64,000 nucleotides of DNA from Dromiciops gliroides (GCF_019393635.1 NC_057863.1:627443791-627507790), one strand, 5' to 3'; counted from the first letter of the stretch, positions 1-10,432 are shown. The notes: generated from the letters alone by a model not told the origin. Numbers and translations: made by a program.

Positions 1-59
1 TAATCAAATTTACAAAGCAATTTCTGATTTATGGAGGTAGCATGGGCATAATGGAGAGA

Positions 60-232
60 GCTGGTCTCAGAATAAGAAAATCCTTGCTTCAAGTCACCTA
101 ACCACTCAGTGAACCCTCCAGGCAACTCTTTAAAATCATATATTGTATGAAAAGTGCTGACCTGCATAAGGAAATGGTGTCTCCTCATTTGAGAGTTCCC
201 TATACCAGTAAAGTCACAAAATTCAACCTTAT
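60..232 (+). repeat. CORE-SINE-like repeat with a gatgaaatcac-type end
   Basis: Old SINE remnant. The part 'gtgctgacctgcataaggaaatggtg ... ttccctataccagtaaagtcaca' (abridged here) resembles the 3' halves of copies near 30330, 50045 and 55835, which end in gatgaaatcacag. The tRNA-related head is decayed. The family name (a marsupial CORE-SINE) is inferred from memory of such repeats. Confidence 0.5.
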
Positions 233-259
233 CTCCTTTTCAGTTTATAGGTCATTTTA

Positions 260-470
260 TGAACATCTTGTCTGATGCTCACAACAACCCCATGAAGTAG
301 GTATCATAGCAATTATTTTCCCCATTTTGCAGATAAAGAAACTGAGGCCCAAAGAGGTTAAGTGAATTGCCCAATGCCACACATATAGGAATTACTGGAG
401 ATAGGGTTAGAACCCAAGTTTTCCAAACTCCCAGTCTAGCATTCTAGGCATACCACATCACCTTTGATCT
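260..470 (-). repeat. MIR SINE
   Basis: Reverse-complement MIR. It carries cattttgcagataaagaaac, tgaggcccaaagaggttaag and a decayed acacag block in MIR order, ending in an aacccaagt/cccagtctag region. No TSD can be recognised, as expected for an ancient copy. Confidence 0.8.
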
Positions 471-599
471 AAGCATAAATCTAGATTCCCTTGAAGATAC
501 AGAGTGGGGAGCAGATGACGGGTCTTTCCTTTTCATGTACATTAGACTCTAAGGGGAGAATTATGATTAGTGTGTGAACACTTCTGGACAATGACCACC

Positions 600-802
600 T
601 TAGGAAAGCATGATAGAGAACAGTGAGTAATGTGGCATAATGGAAAGATGCCCAGTTTGGGAGCCAGTAAAACTGTGTTCAAATCTTGGTGCAGCTATCT
701 CCTACCTGTGTGACTCTAGGTGAGTCATTTCCCCCTTCCAGGGTTTGGTTTACATGACCTCTAAGGTCCCATGTAGCTCTAAATTTATGACCTTATGGTT
801 TT
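600..802 (+). repeat. MIR-like SINE with an L3/CR1-type tail
   Basis: The head gtgttcaaatcttggtgc and core acctgtgtgactctaggtga are MIR/CORE-SINE-like. The end, tgacctctaaggtcccatgt and ctctaaatttatgacctta, is the motif that closes L3/CR1 elements (compare 21690-21715). That the tail matches L3 is family knowledge; the exact subfamily is not determined. Confidence 0.65.
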
Positions 803-1012
803 TATTGTGCACACCTATTCCCAGCCATTATATGAGAACTAGTAAGACATAAGACTCAGGAGTATAGGTGACCCATGTTCTAGCATCCCAAGGTCTGGGT
901 TTCCATGGACAGCCTCAATCTGGGCTCTGAAACCATAATCCTTTTGCTTGCCCTTCCAGAGTTATTCCTGAGGAAAATAAAACTATAACTCAAACATGGC
1001 TCATGGTCAATC

Positions 1013-1110
1013 CTGCCACTAACTACAGTGTGCCAGACACTGTGCTAGGAATTGGGCATACAAAAACAAAGATGGGAAAGGGTCCCTGCTCCCAAGAAGC
1101 TTCCATTCCT
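1013..1110 (-). repeat. L2 LINE 3'-end fragment
   Basis: Contains gtgccagacactgtgctagg followed by a tacaaaaacaaagatgg and ccctgctcccaagaagctt stretch. This is the usual reverse-complement order of L2 3' ends. Ancient and without a TSD. Confidence 0.7.
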
Positions 1111-1799
1111 AAACCAGGAAACATCACTTTCCTCTTTACACAGTGAAAACTATGTAAACTTTATAATGTTTACAACATTTCCCCATTTTATAACATTTAC
1201 ACAGTTAAGTATAACAACTGATTGATTCTGGCCTGGGTGCTAGGGGTGTGTGTGTGTGTGGGGGGTGTCTTTTCCCATTAAGGGATCCTAAATCTGGCCT
1301 CACAATCAGACTAGGTTCAGTCCAGAAGGACCAGGCCTCTAAAGAGAGAAATCAGACTCCACCCCCCCCCACACACAAACACACTTTTAGGATCTTTACA
1401 ACCCCTCACCTTAGGAATCCCACCAGGGAAAAGTCACTTAAAGCTTAGATTTAGTTTATGTCCAAGATCTATCCAAAAGGAATTAAAGAGGCACTCAGTG
1501 AACAACATAGTTCAGGTATAGGACTGCTATTTATTTCTTTCATACAAAAGAAGGCTTAAAACACAAAAAACTCAGAAGTACATATTAATGAAGACTTAGA
1601 ATATGATAATATGAGCAAAGTACTTTGCAAATCTCAAAGTGCTATATAAACATTATTACTATTAATAATGATTATTTATTAACCATAGCTATTATTATTT
1701 TAAATGACTATCATTAATGATAGCTATTCTTAATGATCAATTATCTATACTTCTTAAATACAAAATATATCTACAAAGTAAATAAAATGTAATTTCAGT

Positions 1800-1905
1800 T
1801 GTGTATAACTAGGGGAGAAAGAGAGAGCCCTAGTAATTCTGGTGTATGTACTTAGATGTTCTCTCAAGTCCCTTACAGCTCAAGGTCTATGACCCTATGA
1901 CTCAT
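1800..1905 (+). repeat. L3/CR1-type tail fragment
   Basis: Ends in agatgttctctcaagtccct, tacagctcaaggtctatgac and cctatga, the 3' motif shared with L3/CR1 and the MIR-like SINEs of this window. Only the tail is recognisable. Confidence 0.45.
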
Positions 1906-2267
1906 GGTTAATATTAATAAGATTTTCCTGGATTGACTTGGGGTTACTACATGGCACAGAGATTGTGTGTGTGTGTGTTTACAGAAATACAGCCTCTACT
2001 GAGTATGAAATTCTTGACACACGCCTGTTGTTAATTACTAGTGATCTAGGATTATGGACTATGTCCTTCCTCTCTTGGCAGTGGTACAAGGAAGAGCAAG
2101 GAGATTTGGCTTCCTGAACTGAGTAGAAGAGGATAAGTTAATTATTGTTTATCTACCAGCATCTTTCGAAAGGTAGCAAAGAAAGTTTTGCTGAGTGAAT
2201 GAGGTTGGTTGTTCAGGACAGAAAAAAACCCCCCAAAAACCTCACCCCCATTAAGAGGTATGGAGGT

Positions 2268-2446
2268 GGGGCAGCTAGGTGGCACAGGGGATAAAACACT
2301 GGCCCTGGATTCAGGAGGACCCGAGTTCAAATCCAGCCTCAGACACTTGACACTTACTAGCTGTGGGCAAATCACTTAATCCTCATTGCCCTACAAAAAA
2401 CAACAAAACAACAAAAAACAAACAAAAACAAAAAACAACAAAAAAA
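2268..2446 (+). mobile_element. SINE1/WSINE1-type SINE (first of a pair)
   Basis: tRNA-derived SINE with an A-box-like tggcacagggg and a B-box-like gagttcaaatcc, then the core and a long A/C-rich tail. It lies between two copies of aagaggtatggaggt (2253-2267 and 2447-2461), its 15-bp TSD. A second SINE starts directly after the right copy. Confidence 0.93.
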
Positions 2447-2461
2447 AAGAGGTATGGAGGT

Positions 2462-2617
2462 GGCAGCTAGGTGGCGCAGTGGATAGAGCACTGGTCCTGG
2501 AGTCAGGGGGACCTCAGTTCAAATTCAGCTTCAGATGCTTACTTAGCTGTGTGGCCCTAGGCAAGTCACTTAACCTTCATTGCCCCCCCCCCCCCCCCCC
2601 GCCAAATAAAATAAAAT
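2462..2617 (+). mobile_element. SINE1-type SINE (second of a pair, poly-C 3' end)
   Basis: Starts immediately after the right TSD of the preceding SINE. Body: ggcagctaggtggcgcagtg to cacttaaccttcattgc, then an uninterrupted C run of about 19 before aaataaaataaaa. The C run replaces the usual A-tail start. Confidence 0.92.
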
Positions 2618-2838
2618 CCTACCTTCTTCAGGAAGACTTTCCCAATCCCTTTATTATTTCTAATTTATCCTGTCTATAGCTTGTGTGTATATAGTTCTTT
2701 GCATGTAATCTCCCCAATTAGTGTTAGTTTCTTGAGAGCAGGGGTTGTCGTTTACCTTTTTTTGTAGCTCTGGTGCTTAACACAGTGTCTGACAGATAAT
2801 AGGCACTTAATAAATGTTTATTCACTGACTGATGGATC
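2618..2838 (+). repeat. L2 LINE 3' end
   Basis: Forward L2 3' terminus: ttcaggaagactttcccaat, ttcttgagagcaggggttgt, gtgcttaacacagtgtctga and the end cacttaataaatgtttattc. The order matches the L2 3' UTR known from mammals. Confidence 0.8.
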
Positions 2839-2839
2839 G

Positions 2840-3650
2840 GTGGGAAAATGCCATCTGATAGTTTCCTGCTTTAACTATCTTTGTTAATTAGGAACTGTGC
2901 TTGGTAGTTTCTACCTGCTAAATGATTATAATTACTGTCAGCTCCCTTTAAATTTTGGTGCTCTGGTGAAAAGTCCCCACCACTCTAAACTAGTTACAAT
3001 TTTGTTTAGAAAACTGCCCCTTCAAGATATCTCACATTTGAGTCATTCTTCTGGCTAGTTAGGCTTTGTGAAAAGAAAAGAATCCCCTCTTCTTAGAAGA
3101 GAGTGGATGGGGAGTTGTGGGAAACACTCCATCAAGAGGGGGAGAACACTGGAATTGTCTGTGGTTAAGTGGTAAGTCAGTGGGAGTAAGGAGGAGAGGA
3201 GCTATTGTGGAAATTCCAATATACTGTGATCTTTCAAAGAGAAAACATGTTCTGGGAACCAGAGGGCCCCATCATCCTTCCGGTCACCCAGATTTGCAAT
3301 TACGTTCTCTTCCTTTACTACTCACTCTGCCTCTCCCCACATAGCCTAGCGGTTACCAAATCTTACTGTCTCTACCTCCACGATTTCTCTAGAAAAATAG
3401 TTTCTTGTATGTAGGATAACGTGAAATAGAAACTAAACAAATGGAGATGTTCATTTCCAATCACTCCCTCTTTCCATTTCCTTTTCTACATGTTCAGATG
3501 TGAATGGCATGGAATCTTGACCCCCACATAACTGCAAGTTGTGGGAAGCAATCCACCTATCTCAGATTCATAGACTGAAAAAAGAGGGTGGGAGGGTGGG
3601 AATAGGGAAGACATGCCTTAGAAACATGGACAAAAAAGGGGAAATGTAGC
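2840..3650. other. Unassigned unique sequence
   Basis: No repeat family or coding segment is recognised. The two overlapping plus-strand frames near 3117-3414 (75 and 69 codons) show no recognisable domain or start context and are treated as chance. Confidence 0.5.
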
Positions 3651-3654
3651 TGTC

Positions 3655-3890
3655 TGATGCCAGGTGGTGAGCCGGGAGTCAGGAAGACTCCTCTTCCTGA
3701 GTTCAAATCTGACCTCAGACACTTACTAGCTGTGTGACCCTGGGCAAGTCACTTAATCCCGTCAACCTCAGTTCCTTATCTGTAAAATGAGCTGGAAAAG
3801 GAAATGGAAAATTATTCTAGTATCTTTGCTAAATGGGGTCACAAAGAGTCAGACACAACGGAAACGACCAAGCAACAATAAGCTAAAATA
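3655..3890 (+). mobile_element. RTE-tailed tRNA-SINE (MAR1/BovB-tail type)
   Basis: Has the same tRNA-derived body as the A-tailed SINEs (gagttcaaatctgacctcag, gctgtgtgaccctgggcaag) but continues into cttatctgtaaaatgagctg and ggggtcacaaagagtcagac before a caacaataa end. That tail resembles RTE/BovB LINE 3' ends, so mobilisation by an RTE element is inferred. Confidence 0.8.
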
Positions 3891-4155
3891 GCTTAGAACT
3901 CATAATACTTGGAACACAAAGTTTTAAAAAATTAATGTCAGGGGCAGCTAGGTGGTGCAGTAGAAAGAGCACCAGCCCTGGAGTCAGGAGGACCTGAGTT
4001 CAAATCCGGCCTCAGACACTTAACACTTACTAGCTGTGTGATCCTGGGCAAGTCACTTAACCCCAATTGCCTCAAACAAACAAACAAACAAACAAAAAAA
4101 TTGATGTCAAAATTTGTTTTTACATGTGATTTGGAAAATAAAATTCTAAACAGAA
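3885..4155 (+). mobile_element. L1 3'-terminal fragment, split by a SINE
   Basis: Sequence on both sides of the SINE at 3941-4094 reads as a worn L1 3' end (acatgtgatttggaaaataa, aattcta). It matches the termini near 24680 and, in reverse, 22370 and 44650. 5'-truncated. Confidence 0.55.
3941..4094 (+). mobile_element. SINE1-type SINE
   Basis: Full body from ggggcagctaggtggtgcag to ccccaattgcctcaaacaaa with an (AAAC)n tail. Flanked by aaaaaattaatgtca (3926-3940) and aaaaaattgatgtca (4095-4109), a 15-bp TSD with one mismatch. Confidence 0.94.
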
Positions 4156-4189
4156 AAAAAAAAGAAAAAAATTAAGTTCAATGTGAATT

Positions 4190-5010
4190 GAAGGGGTTAG
4201 GAGCCTGCATTCTAACAAGGGAAGTGAACACCTACAAGCACATTCAGAACATATATAAAATGAATTCAAGGTAGTTGGGGGTGGGGGGTTCCTAATAGCC
4301 AGGGGAAATCCATGAAGGTCTCCGATAGAAGGAGGTCTTGGAGCTTAATTGTGAAGGAGGGATTCTAGAGCCCAAAGGTAAGGCAGGAGAACTTTCTAGG
4401 ACTGGGGTGACAGATTGCAAAGGGATGGAGATGGGAGATGAAGTATCATATCTGAAAAAACATCTGGATTGGTCACAGTGTGCATGGAGAGGAGATTAAT
4501 GTACAACAGGGAAGGGAAGGTAGGTGGGAGCCAGATTGTGCCAGAATTTAAATGCTAGGCTGAGGATTTTTGTATTTTATTCTAGAAACCCCGAGGGAGT
4601 TACAGAAGATTTTTGAATGGGGAAAGGGACATGATCAGCTCTGTTTTAAGAATATCAATTGCGGGGGGGTGAGGTTGGCAGCTAGGTGGCGCAGTGGATA
4701 AAGCACTGGCCCTGGATTTAGGAGGATCTGAGTTCAAATCCAACTTCAGACACTTGATACTTACAAGCTGTGTGACCCTGGGCAAGTCACTTAACCCTCA
4801 TTGCCTTGCCCACCCCCCCCCCCAAAAAAAAAAAGAAAGAAAGGAAAAAGAATATCAGTTCGGCAGCTATGTGGATGAAAGATCAGAGAAGGGAGAGATT
4901 GGAGACTAGGTCATCAATCAGAATGGTCAAGGTGAGAGAGATTGAGGCCCCAAGCTAGGACTGGAGCTGTGTGAGTGGAGACAAGATGATGGATGGGAAC
5001 GGCCGTGTCT
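4190..5010 (-). repeat. L2 LINE, interrupted by a SINE
   Basis: Reverse-complement L2: gtgaacacctacaagcacat, gggaaagggacatgatcagc and a ttttaagaatatcaatt block, continuing after the SINE with ggctcaggt-like decayed sequence. The phrase acatgatcag followed by the continuation across the SINE supports one element. Heavily diverged. Confidence 0.65.
4661..4847 (+). mobile_element. SINE1-type SINE with a short 5' extension
   Basis: Body ggcagctaggtggcgcagtg starts at about 4677 after about 16 extra bases (gcgggggggtgaggtt). TSD aagaatatcaatt (4648-4660) and aagaatatcagtt (4848-4860). The 3' end carries a C run and then A-rich sequence. Confidence 0.92.
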
Positions 5011-5029
5011 AAGTTGGATCAACCAGACT

Positions 5030-5280
5030 TGCAATGGATACAGATGGGGAGATTGAGGGAGCTGGAACAGCTAATGATCAATCAATCAGACATTTGCTAA
5101 GTTCTTATTCTATACCAGACTCTGTGCTAGGCCCCAGAGTTACCAATAGAAAAATGAGACCGTCCAAGGTTGCAAACCTGGGTGGCCATGCCCTCCCTCA
5201 ACAGAAATGGGGAAGCTTGGAGGAGGGAGAGGTTGTTTTGGGGGAGTAGAGGGGGTGAACAATGAATTCCAGAGGATGGA
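5030..5280 (-). repeat. L2 LINE fragment
   Basis: Begins tcaatcaatcagacatttgc, continues ctctgtgctaggccc, then an internal block aaggttgcaaacctgggtgg and acagaaatggggaagcttgg. This is a reverse L2 in which the tail and an upstream part are joined by a deletion. Confidence 0.65.
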
Positions 5281-5289
5281 GCAGTTTAC

Positions 5290-6195
5290 GAATCTGAGCA
5301 TTACCATTTAAGTTCATAAAAAAGATCGTTTCTCTTTTTAACTTCTATTCTGTTACAAGAGCTTTATACTTAGCCAAGAATAGGGATGAAAAAAGGGGTG
5401 TTTGTGAGGTGGGGAGGAAAGGGATGGGATTCGGGGGCGGGGGGAAGGAATGTAGCCGAAGTCTCGGACAATCTATAAAAGAGGAGAGATTTAATGATTC
5501 CACACTCAGAGATGAATTGATACTATTTCACATTTTATGAGTCTTTTGAAAGGCCTAATGTTTCATGCCATTGACTCTAGCTAATGAGGCTAATGGATTT
5601 GGAAATTATGCCTGAAAAGATCCCCTACTCAAACAGCTTTTCCAGGTTCCCTAAGTTTCTTTTCACAGGGGAACATTTCCTGGCAACAATGCCATTTATT
5701 TACTCTGAAAATAAGAGGAGACACTTTTATAGCATAATGTCTCCATGGTGTGCTGGCCAGTCACTGATGAAGCCCAGGCCTTACGTCTTGGGGCAGAATT
5801 CTGGACAGCAAAGGCAACAGTGGATTCCAAGCAACAGGGACATTCTATTGGAGTTAGAAGAAAGAAAAGGATTTATTCCTGTTCTCCTTGTCCTCTGGAA
5901 CCCATGTTTCATCCGCATTCAAAGGGTAATTGGTAAATCAGAAGAAAGATGTTTCTGCCGCATTGAGAGTTTTTGTCTGTTGGCTTAAAGGCCTCTGCTT
6001 TTGTCCACAGGGAACATTTCCTTCTCTCTTGCTGTTCTTGGAGTTACTTCTGCCAGAAGGAAATGCATTTATCTTCAACATTCTAATATTTATTAATGAC
6101 TAAGAATGTTTGCACCTGGAAGCACTCAGGATTTTTTTTATCATTTTCAAATATTAAACTTAAAAAAAATCTTCAGAGTGAGTCTGTTCATGTCT
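5290..6195. other. Unassigned unique sequence with a 134-codon ORF
   Basis: No repeat is recognised. A plus-strand ATG-started reading frame runs from 5584 to 5988 (134 codons) in non-repetitive DNA. I see no signal peptide, domain or motif I can name and no splice evidence. A chance ORF is the default reading. Confidence 0.45.
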
Positions 6196-6209
6196 CTGAG
6201 CAAATAGAT

Positions 6210-6361
6210 TTTTTTTTTTTTAGTGAGGCAATTGGGGTTAAGTGACTTGCCCAGGGTCACACAGCTAGTAAGTGTGTGTTAAGTGTCTGAGGCCGAATTT
6301 GAACTCAGGTCCTCCTGACTCCAGGGCCGATGCTCTATCCACTGCGCCACCTAGCTGCCCT
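6210..6361 (-). mobile_element. SINE1-type SINE
   Basis: Reverse copy: poly-T, gtgaggcaattggggttaag, ending gcgccacctagctgccc. Flanked by gcaaatagat at 6200-6209 and 6362-6371. A small gtgt insertion lies in the aagtgtgtgttaagtg region. Confidence 0.93.
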
Positions 6362-6422
6362 GCAAATAGATACTAATGGAGGCAAAAAAACCAATGAAAT
6401 AGTGATGAGGATCATGGGATCA

Positions 6423-6442
6423 TATATATATATATATATATA
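6423..6442. repeat. (TA)n microsatellite
   Basis: About ten TA dinucleotides inside unique DNA. Confidence 0.9.
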
Positions 6443-6749
6443 AAATATGTACATAAATGCACAAAGTACAGGTAATAAGAAAGTTACCCTTGAGAACCTG
6501 ATGCAAAAAATAAAATAAAAGAAGTTCCTGCATTGACCATGTCCAATTCTGCACTGTCTATCCCTTTTCCATCTCATAAGGGTGCTTTTTCAATAGTCCC
6601 CTGACTCATGTTTGATCACTGTTTTGATATGTATTGTTATGACTTTTATTATTGCTTGTCTTTATATGTACTCGTTATTGTACACACTGTTCTCCTGGCT
6701 CTGTTCAATTCATACAGTTTTCAAGTCCCAGTTCAATTCCCAGTTTTCT

Positions 6750-6750
<1 letters not shown>

Positions 6751-6818
<68 letters not shown>
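6751..6818. repeat. (GA)n microsatellite
   Basis: About 33 uninterrupted GA units. It produces RERERE and SLSLSL frames on the two strands that are not genes. Confidence 0.97.
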
Positions 6819-6821
<3 letters not shown>

Positions 6822-7159
6822 TGGTGCAAAGAGGCAAATTTGATCTTACAGGTATAGTAGGCACCATTCCCCTGACTCAGAGGCCCCAGTCCTTGTAACC
6901 TTCTCAGACATTTGAGGTAAGAGGACCAACTCCATAGGGATCCCTGAAATTTTGTGGGATGGCGTCTGTGACTAGAATATAGCTCTGAAAGGTACAAACA
7001 GAGCAGCATTGTCTATTCAGCACATGTACTTTCAGGAGGAAAACACAGAAGGCAGAATGAGGAAGAATGGTGGAAAGATATTTGGGTGAAAAACAATGCA
7101 TCAGTTTAACATTCCACCTGGGCAGAAAGAGGAAATAGATGAGCAGTTTCGGAAAGAGA

Positions 7160-7270
7160 TCATGAGCTCAGTGCCGAGCACAGGGCTTGGCACAAAGGAA
7201 GTGCTTAAGTAATGCTTGTTCTTTCATTCCTTCATTCCTTCATTCACTCATTTGCTCATTCATTGTGCAA
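7160..7270 (+). repeat. L2 3'-tail fragment
   Basis: gagcacagggcttggcacaa, gtgcttaagtaatgcttgtt and a (CATT)n-like end (cattccttcattccttcatt) are the terminal signature of L2. Confidence 0.6.
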
Positions 7271-7534
7271 ACAGGCTATAGTGGAGTTCTTGTAATTGCT
7301 AAGAGATCCTTCTATTTACCTTTCCTTCTAACTCGGTATTGACATTGGCCTTGGCTCTGTCCTGTTGATAATTTGCCTGTACAGTAATTTTGAGATGACT
7401 CCCATGTTAATAGTCAGTTGTTTCCCGTTGGATAAGACAAAATCCTTTTTTCCCTTTTTTCTTTTCTTTCCATGGTGTAGTTTGGCACTTGCAGTGTTGG
7501 ACGACTTTTGGCTTTCTTCTTCTTATTATTATTT

Positions 7535-7682
7535 TTTTAATTTTTAGTGAGGCAATTGGGGTTAAGTGACTTGCCCAGGGTCACACAGCTAGTAAGTGTT
7601 AAGTGTCTGAGGCCGGATTTGAACTCAGGTCCTCCTGACTCCAGGGCTGGTGCTCTATCCACTGCGCCACCTAGCTGCCCCT
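7535..7682 (-). mobile_element. SINE1-type SINE
   Basis: Poly-T, agtgaggcaattggggttaa through ccacctagctgcccc. The flanks are (TTA)n-like on both sides, so the exact target duplication cannot be drawn. Confidence 0.92.
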
Positions 7683-7809
7683 TTTATTATTATTATTATT
7701 AATATTATTCTTATTTTGGCTTTCTTCTCAAGGTACTCAGGATGGACAGGGTGTCTCTCTTCTGAGTCATCCATAAGCCTTTGGCCACTTTCATTTCTTC
7801 ATCCTAAAT

Positions 7810-7925
7810 TCAGTTCAGTCCAATGAACATTTTGATCAGTTATCTACAAGGAGCCAGGCTTTGGTGATACAAAGACTATATTGAAAATCATCCCTGCCCC
7901 TGAGTAGCTTACAGACTACTGCAAG
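7810..7925 (-). repeat. L2 LINE 3'-end fragment
   Basis: ccaatgaacattttgatcag, aggagccaggctttggtgat and a tccctgcccctgagtagctt block follow reverse L2 order. Immediately followed by a second L2 end at about 7930. Confidence 0.6.
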
Positions 7926-7963
7926 GTGGGGAGGCAACAAGCATTTGTTAAGAACTTATTGTG

Positions 7964-8120
7964 GGGGGCACCTAGGTGGCACAGTGGATAAAGCACCTGA
8001 GTTCAAATCTGACCTCAGACACTTGACACTTGCTAGCTGTGTGACTCTGGACAAGTCACTTAACCCTCATTGCTCCACAAAAAAAACAAAGAATAAAACC
8101 AAAAACCAAAAAAAAAAAAA
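7964..8120 (+). mobile_element. SINE1-type SINE with internal deletion
   Basis: Starts gggggcacctaggtggcaca, but about 20 bases of the gccctggattcaggagg region are missing before cctgagttcaaatctgacc. Left TSD aagaacttattgtg (7950-7963), right copy agagcttactgtg (8121-8133). Confidence 0.9.
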
Positions 8121-8134
8121 AGAGCTTACTGTGT

Positions 8135-8291
8135 CAGGGGGCAGCTAGGTGGCACAGTGGATAAAGCACTAGCCCTGGATTCAGGAGGACCTGAGTTCAA
8201 ATCCAGCATCAGACACTTGACACTTACTAGCTGTGTGACCCTGGGCAAGTCACTTAACCCCCACTGCCCCACCAAAAAAATAAATAAATAA
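8135..8291 (+). mobile_element. SINE1-type SINE inserted at the same target
   Basis: Full body with a (TAAA)n tail. Flanked by agagcttactgtgt (8121-8134) and agagtttactgtgt (8292-8305). The left repeat is also the right TSD of the SINE at 7964-8120. Confidence 0.93.
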
Positions 8292-8859
8292 AGAGTTTAC
8301 TGTGTTCCAATCTAAGCACTGGGAATACAAATACAAGTAAAAAGAAAGACAGGACTTGCCCTCCTGAAGCTTACATTTAACAATGGAAGATACATAAAAA
8401 GGGAAGGTGGAGGGAGGATGGGGGCAAAGTCCTTAGAGTCAGAAACATAGCCAGGAAGAGACTGAAGTGGGGCTGATCTGGGTCTATCCCCCAAATGAAA
8501 ACTTTGAAAAGAACTCACCAATGGGAAGAGGGGGCCGGCACGACAGAGGGGTATTGTAGGGGGAGAAGGCCCCAGGAGCTGAGGGAAGTCATATATACTC
8601 ATAAAAGCCAACAGAAAATAGGTACTAAGTAAATGTCACATGAGGACATGGGGGAGATAAGAAAAGACCTTGTAGAAGAAGGGGCACTTTGCCTGAACCT
8701 CAAAGGCAGCTGGGGATCCTGAAAGGCAAAGGTGCAGAGGAGAGAATGTCCTAGAATATCAGCTACCGGGGAAGCAGCAAGGAGGCGGGTGGGCCTGGAA
8801 TGCAGAATGTGATTGGGGTTGGGGTGGGGGGTAGCAGCAAAGCAAACAACCACCAAGAA

Positions 8860-9525
8860 ACCCCAGCTCCTGCCTGTAAGAAACTAACATTAACCCCTGG
8901 GGCTCCCATTTGACTGGTTCCTATTTTCCAATGTATTACTCACCATCCTGCACTGTGACCACCTTCTCATGGAAGTCAAGTGAGTATGTGTCTGGGGGAT
9001 CTTTTTAAGCTTTTTCAAGATGTCTCCTACACTTTTGCAGTAGACATTAGATACAGGATACACGTATCTTTGCAGTGGTCGGTTTTGGGGTGTTTTCCCA
9101 GAATCCTACAAGGCTTAAATGTCCAAGCATCCCATGAGATGATGTCCCTTGTGGTCTTTGGGTTGTCTTAACCATCTCAGCCTATACACATACAGGGCAA
9201 CAGTGCAGGTTTGACTTTAAGCCATCCCAGATCCCAACCTTCTAAGGTGAGCGGTAAGTGAGGAAGTCTGACTCCTGGGGCTCAGAGATTGAGAGCTGAG
9301 TACTTAAACCAGCACCAAGGACCTCCAATGTGTGCCTCATCCAGTGTTATCTTGGGATGAGATTCCAAAATGGATATGGAGCATGAGTTCAGCCCAGTTC
9401 CAGGAACTTAGTCACTACCTTATTTTTTTCTCTGTCACAAGTGTCCTGGCTATCTGGAACTCAGAGGCAATGAGGGCCTGCACTGACTTCATGCTTAATC
9501 ATTGCAGGACTCTAGAGGGTGACTG
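8860..9525. other. Unassigned unique sequence left of the provirus
   Basis: No repeat or conserved coding signal is recognised. It ends gactgacac directly at the provirus LTR. Confidence 0.45.
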
Positions 9526-9529
9526 ACAC

Positions 9530-9958
9530 TGTGAGGAAAATGACTCCTGCTCAACAATTCTCTGGAACTCAGCAGCGATGTGACAAAGGCTTGTTTATTG
9601 TCATTCTCGTGAGAATGGGCAACCCAGGGTACAACTGGTGGGTGCAAAGAATGGAGGCTTGAAGGCCCCGTTTTAAACCCTAGTCCCTAATGTGAATGGA
9701 CCCTCCCCTTTTTCATCACTGGTCCGATTATCAAGGGTTACATTCTACACGCAAAAACTAGCTAACCAGAACGCAGTATTCCTGACCCTAATTTCCATAC
9801 CAGCTCAGAGCTTCCCCGAACCATGTGATTTTGTTTGCCAGAGGGGGCTGGGGCAAGAGGGAAGGAGACCTTTTTCCTCAAACAGGTCTGGAGGAGTGTA
9901 ATTTGAATGGTGACTATTATATTCTTATTGAGAGGAGACCAATCCCCATTTCCTCCCA
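9530..9958 (-). repeat. 3' LTR of the provirus
   Basis: 429 bp, ending TGTGAGG at the outer edge and tcctccca at the inner edge (the inner TGT has become TGG). It differs from the other LTR at roughly 25 of about 430 aligned positions by eye. A polyadenylation signal AATAAA is read on the minus strand at about 9594-9601. Confidence 0.88.
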
Positions 9959-9960
9959 AT

Positions 9961-9971
9961 CTCTCCTTTTT
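9961..9971 (-). other. Polypurine tract of the provirus
   Basis: Minus-strand AAAAAGGAGAG ends two bases before the 3' LTR. That position is where the plus-strand primer of retroviral reverse transcription lies. Confidence 0.7.
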
Positions 9972-10066
9972 ATTTCTTACTATTGGGCTCCTCTCATGCC
10001 ATTTATTGAATATATCCTCTGCCTCTTGGTCTAAATCTGTGAATATTAGCATTTGAGTGTTTGCCT

Positions 10067-10269
10067 CTACTTTTCCAAATGGAGTAACCTTTTGTGAAGG
10101 AAGTCTCTATTAGCCTCTGAATTAGCCCTGGAAGGAAGGGGATAATACAGCATTCTCTCACTGTTAAAACCTCTGCTACTATGATATGCTACTACTACGG
10201 CAACAAAACCCTTCCATTTCCCAAACCAGGATTCCATCCATCTCATCCAGGTAGTATCAACCCCTGAAG
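10067..10269 (-). pseudogene. env: Envelope TM remnant, membrane-proximal part
   Basis: The minus-strand frame carries a tryptophan-rich stretch (W residues at the WMRWMESWFGKW segment) followed by a short hydrophobic run. This is typical of the region just outside and within the membrane in retroviral TM subunits. A SINE at 10270-10432 separates it from the upstream TM piece, so the gene is broken. The frame later runs into non-envelope sequence. Low similarity to any named virus can be claimed by eye. Confidence 0.6.
10258..10268. repeat. Left TSD of the SINE inside the envelope remnant
   Basis: caacccctgaa here and caacccctgag at 10433-10443. The SINE therefore entered after the provirus had inserted. 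Confidence 0.85.
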
Positions 10270-10432
10270 GTTTTTTGTTAGTTTGTTTTTGTTTTTTGCA
10301 GGGCAATAAGGGTTAAGTGACTTGCCCAGGGTCACACAGCTAGTAAGTGTCAAGTGTCTGAGGCAGGATTTGAACTCAGATCCTCCTGAATCCAGGGCCG
10401 GTGCTTTATCCCCTGTGCCACCTAGCTGCCCC
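10270..10432 (-). mobile_element. SINE1-type SINE inside the provirus envelope
   Basis: Poly-T-rich start, gcagggcaataagggttaag, through ccacctagctgccc. Flanked by the caacccctga duplication. It disrupts the TM reading frame between the disulfide loop and the membrane anchor. Confidence 0.94.

Larger units (their letters stand above)
7930..8770 (-). repeat. L2 LINE, target of two SINEs
   Basis: Reverse L2 split by two SINEs. The left part is acaagcatttgttaagaact; the right part resumes tctaagcactgggaatacaa and ccctcctgaagcttacattt. The distal half (accttgtagaagaaggggca, ttgcctgaacctcaaaggca) matches the reverse L2 3' UTR. Confidence 0.65.

Noticed and set aside
6612-7009. RERERE and SLSLSL frames
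   Set aside because: Translation of the (GA)n microsatellite.
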